Counted from the first letter of the stretch, positions 26,787 to 35,103 are shown. The stretch is 64,000 nt of DNA from DASSUW01 sp963849695 (GCA_963849695.1 CAWKIT010000016.1:310001-374000); one strand, 5' to 3'. Numbers and translations are program-made. Notes: generated by a model from the letters alone, not told the origin.

Positions 26787-28409
26787 ATGCACGCTCGCTC
26801 CCGCGAGCGCGGTGTGAACCCGATCGTCTACTGGCTCACGCGCGCGCTGTTCCAGCCGTTCGCCCACCTCTACTGGCGGATGTCGCGGATCGGGCGGGAG
26901 CACATCCCCGCCACGGGCCCGGTGATCTTCGCCTCCAATCACCGCTCGTTCCTGGACCCCTTCGTGATCGGGACGATCGCGCGGCGGCCGCTCTACTACG
27001 TGGCCAAGCAGGAGATCTTCAGGTTCCGCGTGCTGTCGTGGTTCCTGAACTCGCTCGGCGCGTTCCCGGTCCGGCGCGGCGCCGCCGACTCGGACATGCT
27101 CGAGACCGCCCGCGCGATCCTCGCCCGCGGGGACTGCGTGCTGATCTTCCCCGAGGGCACGCGGACCCGTCCCGGCTCGCTCGGCCGCCCCAAGCGCGGC
27201 CTCGGCCGGCTGGCGCTGGAGACCGGGGCGCCGATCGTGCCGGTCGCTGTGCACGGGACCGAGGCCGTCCGCAAGGGCTGGCGGATCCGCCCGCGCAAGG
27301 TCCGTATCCGGATCGGCCAGCCGCTCACCTTCCCGAAGGTCGAGAAGCCCTCGCCGCAGCTCGCCGCCGCCGTGACCGACCGCGTGTGGCCGATGGTGAT
27401 GCTGCAGTGGGAGTGGCTGGGCGGCCTGCCGCCGCTGCGCCGCGCCGCCGTCATCGGAGCCGGCGAGTGGGGCACCAGCCTGGCGGTGGTGCTCGCCCGC
27501 GCGGGCGTCGAGGTCGACCTCGGCACGCGCACGCGCGAGCAGGCCGAGGCGCTTGCCGCGACCCGCGCCAACGAGCGCTGTCTCCCCGGCGTCCAGCTCC
27601 CGGCCGGCGTGCGGCCCGTGCGCGCCTCCGAGCTCGAGCTGTCGCGTCACGACGTCGTCTGCTTCGCGGTGCCGGCCGCCGCGCTGCCCGCCGCGGTCGC
27701 CGCCCATGCCGGCGCGATCGCGCAGCGCACCGGCGTGCTCGTGATGTCCAAGGGCCTCGTCCCGCCGCTCGGCACCCTGCCCGCCGCCTTCGTGTCCGAG
27801 CGTGTGTCGTCGTGGGCGATCGGCGCCTTCGGCGGCCCCGCCCACGGCAAGGGCGTCCTCGACGGCGTGGCCTCGGTCGTGCTCGCGACCCACGAGGAGG
27901 CGTTCGCGCGCCAGGTCGGCGACGCGCTCGCGGCCGCCGGCCTCGACGTCGCCACGACGACCGATCTCGTCGGCGTCGAGCTCGCGGGCTGCGCCGCCAA
28001 CGTCGCCGCGCTCGCCTCCGGCGCCGCCTCCACGGGCGGACCCGACGCCGCCGGCGCCGCGGCCGGCAAGGTGTTCGCGGAGGTCGACGCCTACGCGCGC
28101 CGCGTCGGCTCGCAGGCCGAGACGTTCGCCGGCCTGGCCGGCACCGGCGACCTCGTCGCGACCGTGCTCGCGACCAGCCGCGACCGCCGCGCGGGCGAGC
28201 TGCTCGGGCAGGGCGTCGCGGCGGGAGAGATCGCCGCCGAAGCCGTCGACAGCGTGCCGCTGCTCGCGGCGCGCGTGCGCGACGCCGGCGTCGACGCGCC
28301 GGTACTGAGATCGCTCACCGGTCTCGTCGAGGGACGCGTCGAGCCCGAGCGCTTCGCCTCGTCTTTGACGGCGCCCCGCAGGAAGAACCGGGCCACGGCG
28401 GCCGCGTGA
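26787..28409 (+). CDS. PlsC acyltransferase / GpsA-like dehydrogenase fusion
   Basis: One 540-residue frame. Residues 1-215 are a 1-acylglycerol-3-phosphate acyltransferase with the catalytic HX4D box H52-D57 (NHRSFLD) and FPEGT at 121-125. From about residue 219 it continues as an NAD-dependent glycerol-3-phosphate dehydrogenase: VIGAGEWGTSLAVVLARAG, MSKGLVP, GPAHGKG and GLAGTGDLVATVLATSRDRR. In GpsA the catalytic Lys sits in a GAVKNV motif; here the same place reads GCAANV with A404. The usual NARTALITRG helix is also degenerate. The second half may bind rather than turn over substrate, or use another base. Confidence 0.9.
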   Translation: MHARSRERGVNPIVYWLTRALFQPFAHLYWRMSRIGREHIPATGPVIFASNHRSFLDPFVIGTIARRPLYYVAKQEIFRFRVLSWFLNSLGAFPVRRGAADSDMLETARAILARGDCVLIFPEGTRTRPGSLGRPKRGLGRLALETGAPIVPVAVHGTEAVRKGWRIRPRKVRIRIGQPLTFPKVEKPSPQLAAAVTDRVWPMVMLQWEWLGGLPPLRRAAVIGAGEWGTSLAVVLARAGVEVDLGTRTREQAEALAATRANERCLPGVQLPAGVRPVRASELELSRHDVVCFAVPAAALPAAVAAHAGAIAQRTGVLVMSKGLVPPLGTLPAAFVSERVSSWAIGAFGGPAHGKGVLDGVASVVLATHEEAFARQVGDALAAAGLDVATTTDLVGVELAGCAANVAALASGAASTGGPDAAGAAAGKVFAEVDAYARRVGSQAETFAGLAGTGDLVATVLATSRDRRAGELLGQGVAAGEIAAEAVDSVPLLAARVRDAGVDAPVLRSLTGLVEGRVEPERFASSLTAPRRKNRATAAA

Positions 28410-28428
28410 GGGATAGTGTCCATGGTGG

Positions 28429-28974
28429 ATGGAGGCTGCAAGCGACAAGGCCCGCCTCGACGCGGCCTTCACCGATCTCTATCGCGCCCACCTGCGCGAC
28501 GTGTACTCGTACTCCTACTATCGGGTGGGCAACCATCACGATGCGGAGGACCTCACGGAGCAGACGTTCCTGCAGGCGTACCGGCACTTCGAGCGCGCCG
28601 AGCGCGAGTCGCAGGGCCGCCCGCTGCGGCCATGGCTGATCCGCATCGCTCACAACCTGGCGGCCAACTACTACCGCGACCGCTCGCGCCGGCCGCAGAC
28701 GACGATCGACGACGCGGGCGCGCTGCCGGAGCTGCACACGACCGAGAGCCTGGTCGAGGGCCGGGAGGATCTCAATCGCATCCTCGAGTGCGTACAGCAA
28801 CTCCCGGACGACCGCCGCGAGGCGCTGATCATGCGCTTCGCGCTGGGGATGGACAACCGCGAGATCGCGCGGGCGCTCGGGCGCACGGACGGCGCGACGA
28901 AGGTCCTGCTGCACCGGGCGATCAAGCAACTGGAAGAATTGGTCAAGACAGAGGCTGGGACTGAAGCTGTATGA
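28429..28974 (+). CDS. ECF-type RNA polymerase sigma factor
   Basis: 181 residues with region 2 (LYRAHLRDVYSYSYYRVGN, DAEDLTEQTFLQAYRHF) and region 4 (LPDDRREALIMRFALGMDNREIA). TAGTGT at 28414-28419 is 9 nt before the ATG, suggesting a leaderless transcript. It overlaps the next gene by ATGA, the usual layout of a sigma factor with its anti-sigma partner. Confidence 0.9.
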   Translation: MEAASDKARLDAAFTDLYRAHLRDVYSYSYYRVGNHHDAEDLTEQTFLQAYRHFERAERESQGRPLRPWLIRIAHNLAANYYRDRSRRPQTTIDDAGALPELHTTESLVEGREDLNRILECVQQLPDDRREALIMRFALGMDNREIARALGRTDGATKVLLHRAIKQLEELVKTEAGTEAV

Positions 28975-29336
28975 GCGAAACGTGGGAATTCGAGACCAGG
29001 CTGCGGGCGGCGCTCGCTCCCGTCGAGCCGCCCGCCGACCTGGAGCTGCGGCTCCAGACGACGCTCGGCTCCCTGGTCGAGATGGCGGCCGACGAGCTCG
29101 AGGCGTGGGAGCTGCGCGCGGTCAAGGACCCGCGCAACTGGCCGCGCACCGTGCTCGGCCCCGCCGCCGCGGTCGTGATCGGGACCGGGGCCGCAGCCGG
29201 GCTCGTGGTTCTGAGAACGCGGGGCGGCCGGCGCGGCCGTCGCGCCCAGTCGCGAAACGCGATCGAGCTCGTCGACCGGACGATGCGCGACGCGGCGAAC
29301 GAAGCGCTGCGCGTGTTCCGCGACGTCGCGCGGTGA
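28971..29336 (+). CDS. Putative membrane anti-sigma partner of the upstream ECF factor
   Basis: 121 residues with a soluble N-terminal helical region, one transmembrane helix (VLGPAAAVVIGTGAAAGLVVL) and a basic C-terminal tail. No zinc anti-sigma HX3CX2C motif is present. The anti-sigma role is inferred only from translational coupling to the ECF gene and the topology. Confidence 0.6.
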   Translation: MSETWEFETRLRAALAPVEPPADLELRLQTTLGSLVEMAADELEAWELRAVKDPRNWPRTVLGPAAAVVIGTGAAAGLVVLRTRGGRRGRRAQSRNAIELVDRTMRDAANEALRVFRDVAR

Positions 29337-29368
29337 TCCGCTTCGACCCCTGAGACGAAGAACCGGCG

Positions 29369-29944
29369 ATGGGGCTCGATCCACGCTCCCTTGCCGACGA
29401 AGACGTGATGCAGCTCGTGCGTCGCGGCGACGCGCGCGCGTTCGAGGTCATCTACGAGCGCCATTCCGCGGCCGCGTTCTCGCTCGCGTACCGGATGATG
29501 GGAACGCGCGCGGGCGCCGAGGACGTGACGCAGGAGGCGTTTCTGTCGATGTGGCGCTCGGGCGCCCGCTACGACCGCGTGCGCGGGTCGGTGCGCACCT
29601 GGGTGCTCGGGATCGTCCATCACCGGGCGATCGACGCGCTGCGGCGCGCGACCGTGCACGACCGCCGGCGTGCGGGCGACGAGGGGATCGAGGAGCGCTT
29701 GGAGGCGCGCGAGCGGACCGACGTCGAGGTGGCCCGGCGCGAGGAGGCGGGCGCCGTGCGCAGCGCGCTGGCGACGCTCCCCCCCGACCAGGTGCAGGTG
29801 CTGGAGCTGGCGTACTTCGGCGGGTTCACGCACACCGAGATCGCCGATCTCCTGGAGGCGCCGGTGGGCACGGTGAAGGGGCGGATGCGGCTGGGATTGA
29901 AGAAGATGCGCGCGCAGCTCGGCGACGGTCAGGTGGTGACATGA
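29369..29944 (+). CDS. ECF sigma factor, SigK-like
   Basis: 191 residues. Region 2 reads FEVIYERHSAAAFSLAYRMM and GAEDVTQEAFLSMW; region 4 reads LPPDQVQVLELAYFGGFTHT followed by EIADLL. The sequence resembles SigK/SigL factors that work with zinc-binding RskA-like anti-sigmas, and the next gene is exactly such a protein. The overlap with it is ATGA. Confidence 0.91.
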   Translation: MGLDPRSLADEDVMQLVRRGDARAFEVIYERHSAAAFSLAYRMMGTRAGAEDVTQEAFLSMWRSGARYDRVRGSVRTWVLGIVHHRAIDALRRATVHDRRRAGDEGIEERLEARERTDVEVARREEAGAVRSALATLPPDQVQVLELAYFGGFTHTEIADLLEAPVGTVKGRMRLGLKKMRAQLGDGQVVT

Positions 29945-30627
29945 GCGATCACTCGCGCTGGGCAGATACAGCGGGCGCCTACGTCCTCGGGGCGATGGCG
30001 TCCGGGGAGCGGGACGAGTTCGAGGCCCACCTGGCGACGTGCGCCGTGTGCCGCGAAGAGGTCGACGAGCTGCGGCCGGCCGCCGATGCGCTGCCGATGG
30101 CGTCGCCGACGGTGCTGCCGGCGCCCGAGCTCAAGGACCGGATCATGGCCGAGGTCGAGCGCGAGGCCGAGCTGCTCGGCGCGGCGGGCGCCGGTGCCGA
30201 CCGGCCGCCGCGAACGGAGCGCCGGCGCCGTCGCGCGTGGCTCAGCGGCTGGCGGCTCGCACCGGTCGCCGCCGCGCTCCTGATCGTCGGCGTGCTGGTC
30301 GGGATCGCGCTGGGCGGGCCGGATTCGCGCACCGTCGAGTTCGATCGCGCGGGCGCAGAGCTCGAGATCTCGGACGACCAGGCGACGCTCGTGGCCGAGA
30401 ACCTGCCCGCCCCGCCTGAGGGCCGCGTGTACGAGGTGTGGCTGATGCCGGAGGGCTCGGACACGCCCGAGCCGACGGACGTGCTGTTCACGCCCCGCAG
30501 CGACGGCTCGGCCGTCGCTGCCATCCCGGGGATCGACGACGCGCGCCAGGTGCTCGTGAGCGACGAGCCGCCCGGCGGCTCCGACGAGCCCACCGGCGAG
30601 ATCCTCATGGCCGCTGATATTTCCTAA
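29941..30627 (+). CDS. RskA-family zinc-binding anti-sigma factor
   Basis: 228 residues. The cytoplasmic ZAS domain has the HX3CX2C motif H30, C34, C37 (AHLATCAVC). A transmembrane helix (LAPVAAALLIVGVLVGIAL) is at about 105-123. The extracellular RskA domain contains LVAENLPAPPEGRVYEVWL. It should hold the upstream sigma factor at the membrane and release it after proteolysis. A rhomboid protease gene lies 29 nt downstream, but involvement in that proteolysis is speculation. Confidence 0.9.
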   Translation: MSDHSRWADTAGAYVLGAMASGERDEFEAHLATCAVCREEVDELRPAADALPMASPTVLPAPELKDRIMAEVEREAELLGAAGAGADRPPRTERRRRRAWLSGWRLAPVAAALLIVGVLVGIALGGPDSRTVEFDRAGAELEISDDQATLVAENLPAPPEGRVYEVWLMPEGSDTPEPTDVLFTPRSDGSAVAAIPGIDDARQVLVSDEPPGGSDEPTGEILMAADIS

Positions 30628-30656
30628 AGACGCCGCTGCTAGCTTCAAGGCGAGAG

Positions 30657-31472
30657 ATGGCCGTCTGCTACCGCCACCCCGGCCGCGAGACGGGCGTCTC
30701 GTGCTCGAACTGCGGCAGGCCGATCTGCCCGGACTGCATGACCGCGACGCCGGTCGGCATGCGCTGCCCGGAGTGCTCGCGGCAGAAGACGCCTGTGCGG
30801 ACGATGCGCAACGTCTACGTGCAGCCGATGGTCACCTACGGCCTGATCGGGATCTGCGTGCTGCTCTACCTGGGCACATGGGGCGGCGGCTCCAACGCTG
30901 TCTTCGTCGACCTGGGAACCCTCGGGTCGGGGCGCACGCTCGAGGGTCCGATCGGCGTGGCGGAGGGCGAGTACTGGCGTCTGATCACCGGCGCCTTCCT
31001 GCATGACGGCATCCTCCACATCGCCTTCAACATGTACATCCTGTACTGGCTCGGCACGATGCTCGAGCCGGTGCTCGGGCACGTGCGCTTCACGGCGCTG
31101 TACTTCGCGTCGCTGCTCGCCGGGTCGTTCGGCGCGATCCTGTTCAAACCGCACGCGCTCACCGTCGGCGCCTCGGGCGCGGTGTTCGGCCTGATGGCGG
31201 CGGCGTTCGTGTTCCAGCGCGCACGGGGGATCGATCCCTGGCGGTCGGGCCTGGGGCCGGTGATCCTGCTCAACCTGGCGCTCCCGTTCGTGTTGCCGGG
31301 GCTGAACATCTCGATCGGCGGCCACGTCGGCGGGCTGATCGGCGGCGCGATCGCCGCGGTGGCCATCGATCGCCTCGGTCAGGTCCGGCGCGGCGACCTC
31401 TATCCGCTGCTGGCCTGCGCCGCCGTCGGCGCCGTCTCCGTGGTCGGCGCCGTGGCGGTCAGTTCGGGCTGA
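30657..31472 (+). CDS. Rhomboid intramembrane serine protease with N-terminal zinc finger
   Basis: 271 residues. The N-terminus is a B-box-like finger (CSNCGRPICPDCM, CPEC). Six or seven transmembrane helices follow with the rhomboid hallmarks: HIAFNMYILYWLG, the catalytic Ser in VGASGAVFGLMAA and the partner His in IGGHVGGLIGG. TAGCTT at 30640-30645 is a possible -10 box. The last 14 nt overlap the convergent cobalamin-binding gene. Confidence 0.92.
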   Translation: MAVCYRHPGRETGVSCSNCGRPICPDCMTATPVGMRCPECSRQKTPVRTMRNVYVQPMVTYGLIGICVLLYLGTWGGGSNAVFVDLGTLGSGRTLEGPIGVAEGEYWRLITGAFLHDGILHIAFNMYILYWLGTMLEPVLGHVRFTALYFASLLAGSFGAILFKPHALTVGASGAVFGLMAAAFVFQRARGIDPWRSGLGPVILLNLALPFVLPGLNISIGGHVGGLIGGAIAAVAIDRLGQVRRGDLYPLLACAAVGAVSVVGAVAVSSG

Positions 31473-32367
31473 TCCAACCCGGGCTGACCTCGTGGACCGG
31501 GCCCGGCGCGTCCGGGAGCCGGTCCGGGTGGAGGATGTGGGCGAGCAGCTCGAGGCCCTCGACCAGGCGCGGGCCGGGGCGGGAGAAGTGGCCGGCGGCG
31601 TCGACCGCGACGACGCGGCGGGCGCCGAGCGACGCCAGCTCGTCGGCGTACGTCTCGGCCTCCTCGAGCGCGCGGTCGGCGTCGTAGCCGCACGGCATCA
31701 CGATCACGATCTCCGGCTGCGCGGCCCGCAGCTCGTCCCACGTGCTCTGCTCCGAATGCTCGCCGGGCCGGCCGAGCAGGTCGAACCCGCCCGCGTACTC
31801 GATCAGCTGCGGCGTCCAGTGGCCCGCGATGAACACCGGGTCGAGCCACTCGAGGGCGGCGACCGCCACCGGCTGGGCGGCGCGCACGGCGAGCCGCACG
31901 CGGTCGATCCGCGAAGCCGCATCGCTCACCAGGTCGACGCCGGCGTCCTTGGAGTCGGTCGCCTGTGCGAGCGTGCGCACGTCCCCCAGCACCTCGCCGA
32001 GCGTGTGCGGATCCAGCGCCACCACCTCCGGCTGGGAGTCGAGCCGCTCGGCGATCGCGCGCACGTCGTCGTAGGAGACCGCGCAGACGGCGCACAGCGC
32101 CTGCGTGACGATCAGATCGGGCTGAAGGCGCCGCAGGGCGGCCTCGTCGAGCTCGTAGATCGAGCGGCCCTGCTCGGTCAGCGCGCGCACCGCGCGGTCG
32201 ATCTCGTCCGGCGGCAGGCCGGGCCCGATCACGTCGCGCGTCACCTTAGGCAGGTCGAGCGCCTCCGGCGGGTGGTCGCACTCGTGGGTGACGGCGGCGA
32301 CCTCGTCGCCGACGCCGAGCGCGAACAGCATCTCGGTGGCCGAGGGCACGAGGGAGACGATCCGCAT
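31459..32367 (-). CDS. BtuF-like cobalamin-binding protein without signal peptide
   Basis: 302 residues of the helical-backbone metal/vitamin-binding fold. MRIVSLVPSATEMLFALG at the N-terminus is the folded-domain start, so no signal peptide or lipobox precedes it. The family motif QALCAVCAVSYDDV is present. TATCCT (32381-32376, minus) is 8 nt before the ATG, consistent with a leaderless message. No BtuCD permease or ATPase is adjacent, so a cytoplasmic or orphan role is possible. Confidence 0.85.
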   Translation of the reverse strand: MRIVSLVPSATEMLFALGVGDEVAAVTHECDHPPEALDLPKVTRDVIGPGLPPDEIDRAVRALTEQGRSIYELDEAALRRLQPDLIVTQALCAVCAVSYDDVRAIAERLDSQPEVVALDPHTLGEVLGDVRTLAQATDSKDAGVDLVSDAASRIDRVRLAVRAAQPVAVAALEWLDPVFIAGHWTPQLIEYAGGFDLLGRPGEHSEQSTWDELRAAQPEIVIVMPCGYDADRALEEAETYADELASLGARRVVAVDAAGHFSRPGPRLVEGLELLAHILHPDRLPDAPGPVHEVSPGWISPN

Positions 32368-32422
32368 TCCGGGAGAGGATATGAACGCATGGTGACCCGG
32401 GTAGCATGTGGGCCGTCGCCTG

Positions 32423-32488
32423 ATGAACGACGACGACAGCTCCCGAAGTAGCGGCGCGCCCCGCGCGCGTCCGGCGAATCGCCGATGA
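32423..32488 (+). CDS. Short upstream ORF coupled to the CNNM/CorC gene
   Basis: ATG 32423 opens a 21-residue frame (MNDDDSSRSSGAPRARPANR, then R) that ends with TGA at 32486-32488. The ATG of the CNNM/CorC gene at 32485 overlaps this stop. TAGCAT at 32402-32407 is a plausible -10 box. The peptide is acidic then basic and resembles nothing known; it could be a translational coupler. Confidence 0.4.
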   Translation: MNDDDSSRSSGAPRARPANRR

Positions 32489-33787
32489 CCGTCCTGCTGC
32501 TGCTGGCCGTCGTCGTGCTGGTGCTGCTCAACGGCTTCTTCGTGGCCGCCGAGTTCGCGCTCGTGCGCGTGCGGCGGTCACGGATGGAGGAGGAGGCCGA
32601 GGAGGGGCGGCGCGGCGCGCAACTCGTGGTCCGCCAGCTCGACGAGCTCTCGCGCTACCTCGCCGCCTGCCAGCTCGGCATCACCTTCACCTCGCTGGGC
32701 ATCGGCTTCCTCGGCGAGCCGGCGGTCGCCGACATCTTCGAGTCCATCCTCGGCGATCAGCTGCCGCACGGCGTCACGCTGGCCATTTCGCTCGGCCCTC
32801 GCCTACCTGATCACGACCTCGCTCCACATCACGGTCGGCGAGCAGGTGCCGAAGATCTACGCGATCAACCGCGCCGAGGTGGTGGCGCGCCGGATCGCGC
32901 GCCCGCTGCACCTGTTCACGCAGGTCTTCAGCCCGTTCATCCACGTGCTCAACGCGGCGTCGAACGCGATGCTGCGGCTGGCCGGCATCCGCAAGACCGA
33001 CGAGTTCGACGAGGGCGGCTCGCCGGAGGAGCTCAAGGTCCTGATCGCGCAGTCGCTGACCGGCGGCAAGCTCGACCCGGGCGAGGCGAGCATGCTCACC
33101 GGCGTCTTCCACCTGCACGAGCAGCAGGCACGGCAGGTGATGACGCCGGCGCCGGCGGTGGTCACCGTCGATCTGTCCGAGAACGTCGAGACCGCGCTGC
33201 GGCGCTGCGTCTCGTCCGGCCACACGCGGCTGGTGGTCACCGAGGACGAGAACCACGACCGCGTGAAAGGGATCGTGCACGCGAACGCGCTCGCCCAGCT
33301 GCTGCTGACCGAGGGGCCGGAGGGGAGGATCGACGAGCTGGTCCGCGACGCTCCGATCGTGCCCGAGACCAAGCCGCTCGACGACCTGCTGGCCGACCTC
33401 CAGCGCCAGCGCAGCTCGCTCGCCGTCGTGATCGACGAGTACGGCCGCACGGCCGGCATCGTCACGGTCGAGGACATCATCGAGGAGGTCGTCGGCGAGA
33501 TCGACGACGAGACCGACCCGCTCGGCGGCGCCGTGCGGCGGCTCGCCAACGGCGACTGGTTCGTGCGCGGCCACGTCGCGATCACCGATCTCGTCGACTA
33601 CGGGCTCGAGCTGCCGGTCGACACCGACGCCTACAACTCGGTCGGCGGGTTCGTGTTCGGCGAGCTCGGGCGGCTGCCGAAGCGCGGCGACACCGTGACC
33701 CACAACGGCTACTCGATCCGGGTCGAGTCCGTGCGCGAGAACCGGATCGAGGCGGTCCGGATCCGCGACCGCCGCGCCGTGGCCTAA
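32485..33787 (+). pseudogene. CNNM/CorC (HlyC) membrane protein with CBS domains, +1 frameshift
   Basis: The frame from ATG 32485 encodes the DUF21/CNNM membrane domain (LNGFFVAAEFALVRVRRSR, YLAACQLGITFTSLGIGFLG) and breaks after LAISL at 32793. Dropping one G at 32794 restores ALAYLITTSLHITVGEQVPK in the next frame. That frame continues through two CBS domains (VMTPAPAVVTVD ... VVIDEYGRTAGIVTVEDIIEE) and the CorC_HlyC domain to 33787. Such proteins act in Mg or Co export or membrane ion homeostasis. The single-base break may be a sequencing error. Confidence 0.87.
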
Positions 33788-33795
33788 GCCTCAAC

Positions 33796-34260
33796 CTAGA
33801 GGCGCAGCCGGTAGCCGCCGAGGTGCAGCAGGTCGCCGGGGCGGACCTCGGCCTCGACGATCCGGCGCCCGTTGAGCCAGGTGCCGTTCGAGGAGTCGAG
33901 GTCGCGCAGCAGCCAGCGGCCGTCCTCGACGAACAGCTCGGCATGGCGGCGGGAGACCGTGTCGTCGGCGAGCACGAGCTCGCAGCCGCTGGAGCGGCCG
34001 ATCACCAGCTGTGCCTGCTCGAGCTCGTCGGCGGGCGGCAGGCCGAGCCCGCGCGGTCGCAGCCATGACCGCAGGCGCTCGAGGTGGGCCGGCGGCGACG
34101 CGGGCAGGTCGGCGGTCAGGCCGCGCAGCGCGTCGCGGCTGCCGCTCTGCATCGCGTCGTCGACGCGGCGGGAGAACGTGTCGGTGCCCAGGCGACCCGC
34201 CAGGTACCCGCGCCGCAGCTCGGCGACCGTCTGCTCGCGGGTCTCATGCGATGGGCGCAC
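33796..34260 (-). CDS. DUF1707-FHA domain protein
   Basis: 154 residues from GTG 34260. The N-terminus is a DUF1707/SHOCT-like helix pair (VAELRRGYLAGRLGTDTFSR). The C-terminal half is a phosphothreonine-binding FHA domain (VIGRSSGCELVLADDTVSRR, DLDSSNGTWLNGRRI, GDLLHLGGYRLRL). A partner kinase is not in the window. TAGGGT (34275-34270, minus) is 9 nt upstream of the start and is flanked by a 9-bp inverted repeat. Confidence 0.88.
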   Translation of the reverse strand: MRPSHETREQTVAELRRGYLAGRLGTDTFSRRVDDAMQSGSRDALRGLTADLPASPPAHLERLRSWLRPRGLGLPPADELEQAQLVIGRSSGCELVLADDTVSRRHAELFVEDGRWLLRDLDSSNGTWLNGRRIVEAEVRPGDLLHLGGYRLRL

Positions 34261-34292
34261 CCTGGACCAACCCTACGCCGTTCGTCCAGGGT
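34259..34292 (-). promoter_or_regulatory. Inverted repeat around the -10 box of the DUF1707-FHA gene
   Basis: ACCCTGGAC (34259-34267) and GTCCAGGGT (34284-34292) form a perfect 9-bp inverted repeat with a 16-bp centre. The centre holds the minus-strand -10 box TAGGGT (34275-34270). The geometry fits a repressor operator, or a 5' hairpin if transcription starts further upstream. Confidence 0.5.
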
Positions 34293-34339
34293 TGCGAATC
34301 GAAACTTAGCGCGGAATTGCACAAAGCCGCCGGACGCGC

Positions 34340-34465
34340 TACCTTGCCCGCAGTCCGACTGGACCGCCATGGCGGTTGAGGAGGAGAGAGGGAGATCCTG
34401 GGGAGGATCGACCGAGAGAACACAAGAGCCCGGCTCAGGGGAGCGAGCCGGGCTCAAGTGTTTTG
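34340..34465 (+). ncRNA. Candidate small RNA between promoter-like and terminator sequences
   Basis: TTGCAC (34317-34322), 17 bp and TACCTT (34340-34345) make a weak promoter. Downstream are a 12-bp palindrome CCGCCATGGCGG (34364-34375), a purine-rich tract, a GATCCT-GGGG-AGGATC hairpin and a strong terminator hairpin (34426-34455). A transcript of about 110 nt would result. The same interval also holds two short overlapping ORFs, so it could be a leader instead. Confidence 0.35.
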
Positions 34466-34529
34466 GAGGAGGGGTGCGATGAGGGTACGTTCGTCGCCCC
34501 GGCAATATCCCAACCTTCTCTCAATGTGA
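34369..34529 (+). other. Two short overlapping ORFs (37 and 16 codons)
   Basis: ATG 34369 opens 37 codons (MAVEEERGRSWGGSTER at the start) ending with TGA 34480-34482. ATG 34479 overlaps that stop, is preceded by GGAGGAGGGG and opens 16 codons (MRVRSSPRQYPNLLSM) ending at 34529. The terminator hairpin lies inside the first ORF. Expression is not demonstrated; the strong Shine-Dalgarno sequence before the second is the main support. Confidence 0.3.
34426..34464. terminator. Intrinsic terminator, probably bidirectional
   Basis: GAGCCCGGCTC (34426-34436) and GAGCCGGGCTC (34445-34455) form a perfect 11-bp stem with an 8-nt loop. AAGTGTTTT follows on the plus strand. On the minus strand the stem is followed by TTGTGTTCTC. 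It can end the convergent tetR transcript, whose coding region stops at 34531, and any plus-strand RNA. Confidence 0.72.
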
Positions 34530-34530
34530 A

Positions 34531-35103
34531 CTAAACATTCGCGAGGCGGCCGTTGATGGTCGCCGTCGCGTGGGAGACGTACTCCTCCGCGCTCCAGCCG
34601 CGCTCGATGACGAGGTGCAGCCAGTTCGAGGGCTGGACCTGGGCCCAGGCCCAGTCGGCGGCCCGTTCAGGACTCCAGCCGGGCGCCAGCTCGCCGGCTT
34701 CGGCGAGCCGCGCGGTGGCGTGGCGGAAGGCCTGGTGCAGCTCGCCCATCCGGTCGCGCCAGGCGACGGCGCCCTCCTCGCCGGCGATCAGCGCGGCCTC
34801 CAGCCCGAGCGCGACCGGGAGGATCTCGGGCAGGTACTCGCACCAGGCGCGCACGAGCCGATCGAGTGCCTGCGCCGGCGGCAGCTCGCGCGTGGCGAGC
34901 GCGCGCTCGCGGAAGCCGCTGCGTGCGTCCTGGTGGCGGGCCATCGCTACGAGGAGGCCGGCCCGGCTCGTGAAGTGGACGTAGACGAGCTGCCGCGACA
35001 CGCCCGCCGCCGCCGCGATCTCCCCGACCCCGACGCCGATCCCGCGCTCGTTCACGAGCGTCCACGCCGTCTCGAGGATCCGCGTCTTGGTGTCGTTTGA
35101 CAT
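34531..35103 (-). CDS. TetR-family regulator of the adjacent acyl-CoA synthetase
   Basis: 190 residues. The N-terminal DNA-binding domain reads TRILETAWTLVNERG and EIAAAAGVSRQLVYVHFTSR. The ligand domain is helical with several Trp residues near the C-terminus. The gene diverges from an acyl-CoA synthetase, and its start codon lies inside a 16-bp inverted repeat (35096-35140), so autoregulation together with control of the synthetase is likely. Confidence 0.88.
   Translation of the reverse strand: MSNDTKTRILETAWTLVNERGIGVGVGEIAAAAGVSRQLVYVHFTSRAGLLVAMARHQDARSGFRERALATRELPPAQALDRLVRAWCEYLPEILPVALGLEAALIAGEEGAVAWRDRMGELHQAFRHATARLAEAGELAPGWSPERAADWAWAQVQPSNWLHLVIERGWSAEEYVSHATATINGRLANV

Noticed and set aside
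30700..30725. GAACTGCGGCAGGCCG inside the rhomboid gene as a fifth hairpin-element arm
   Set aside because: It encodes the zinc finger residues NCGRP in frame, lacks the flanking G-rich run and has no inverted partner nearby.
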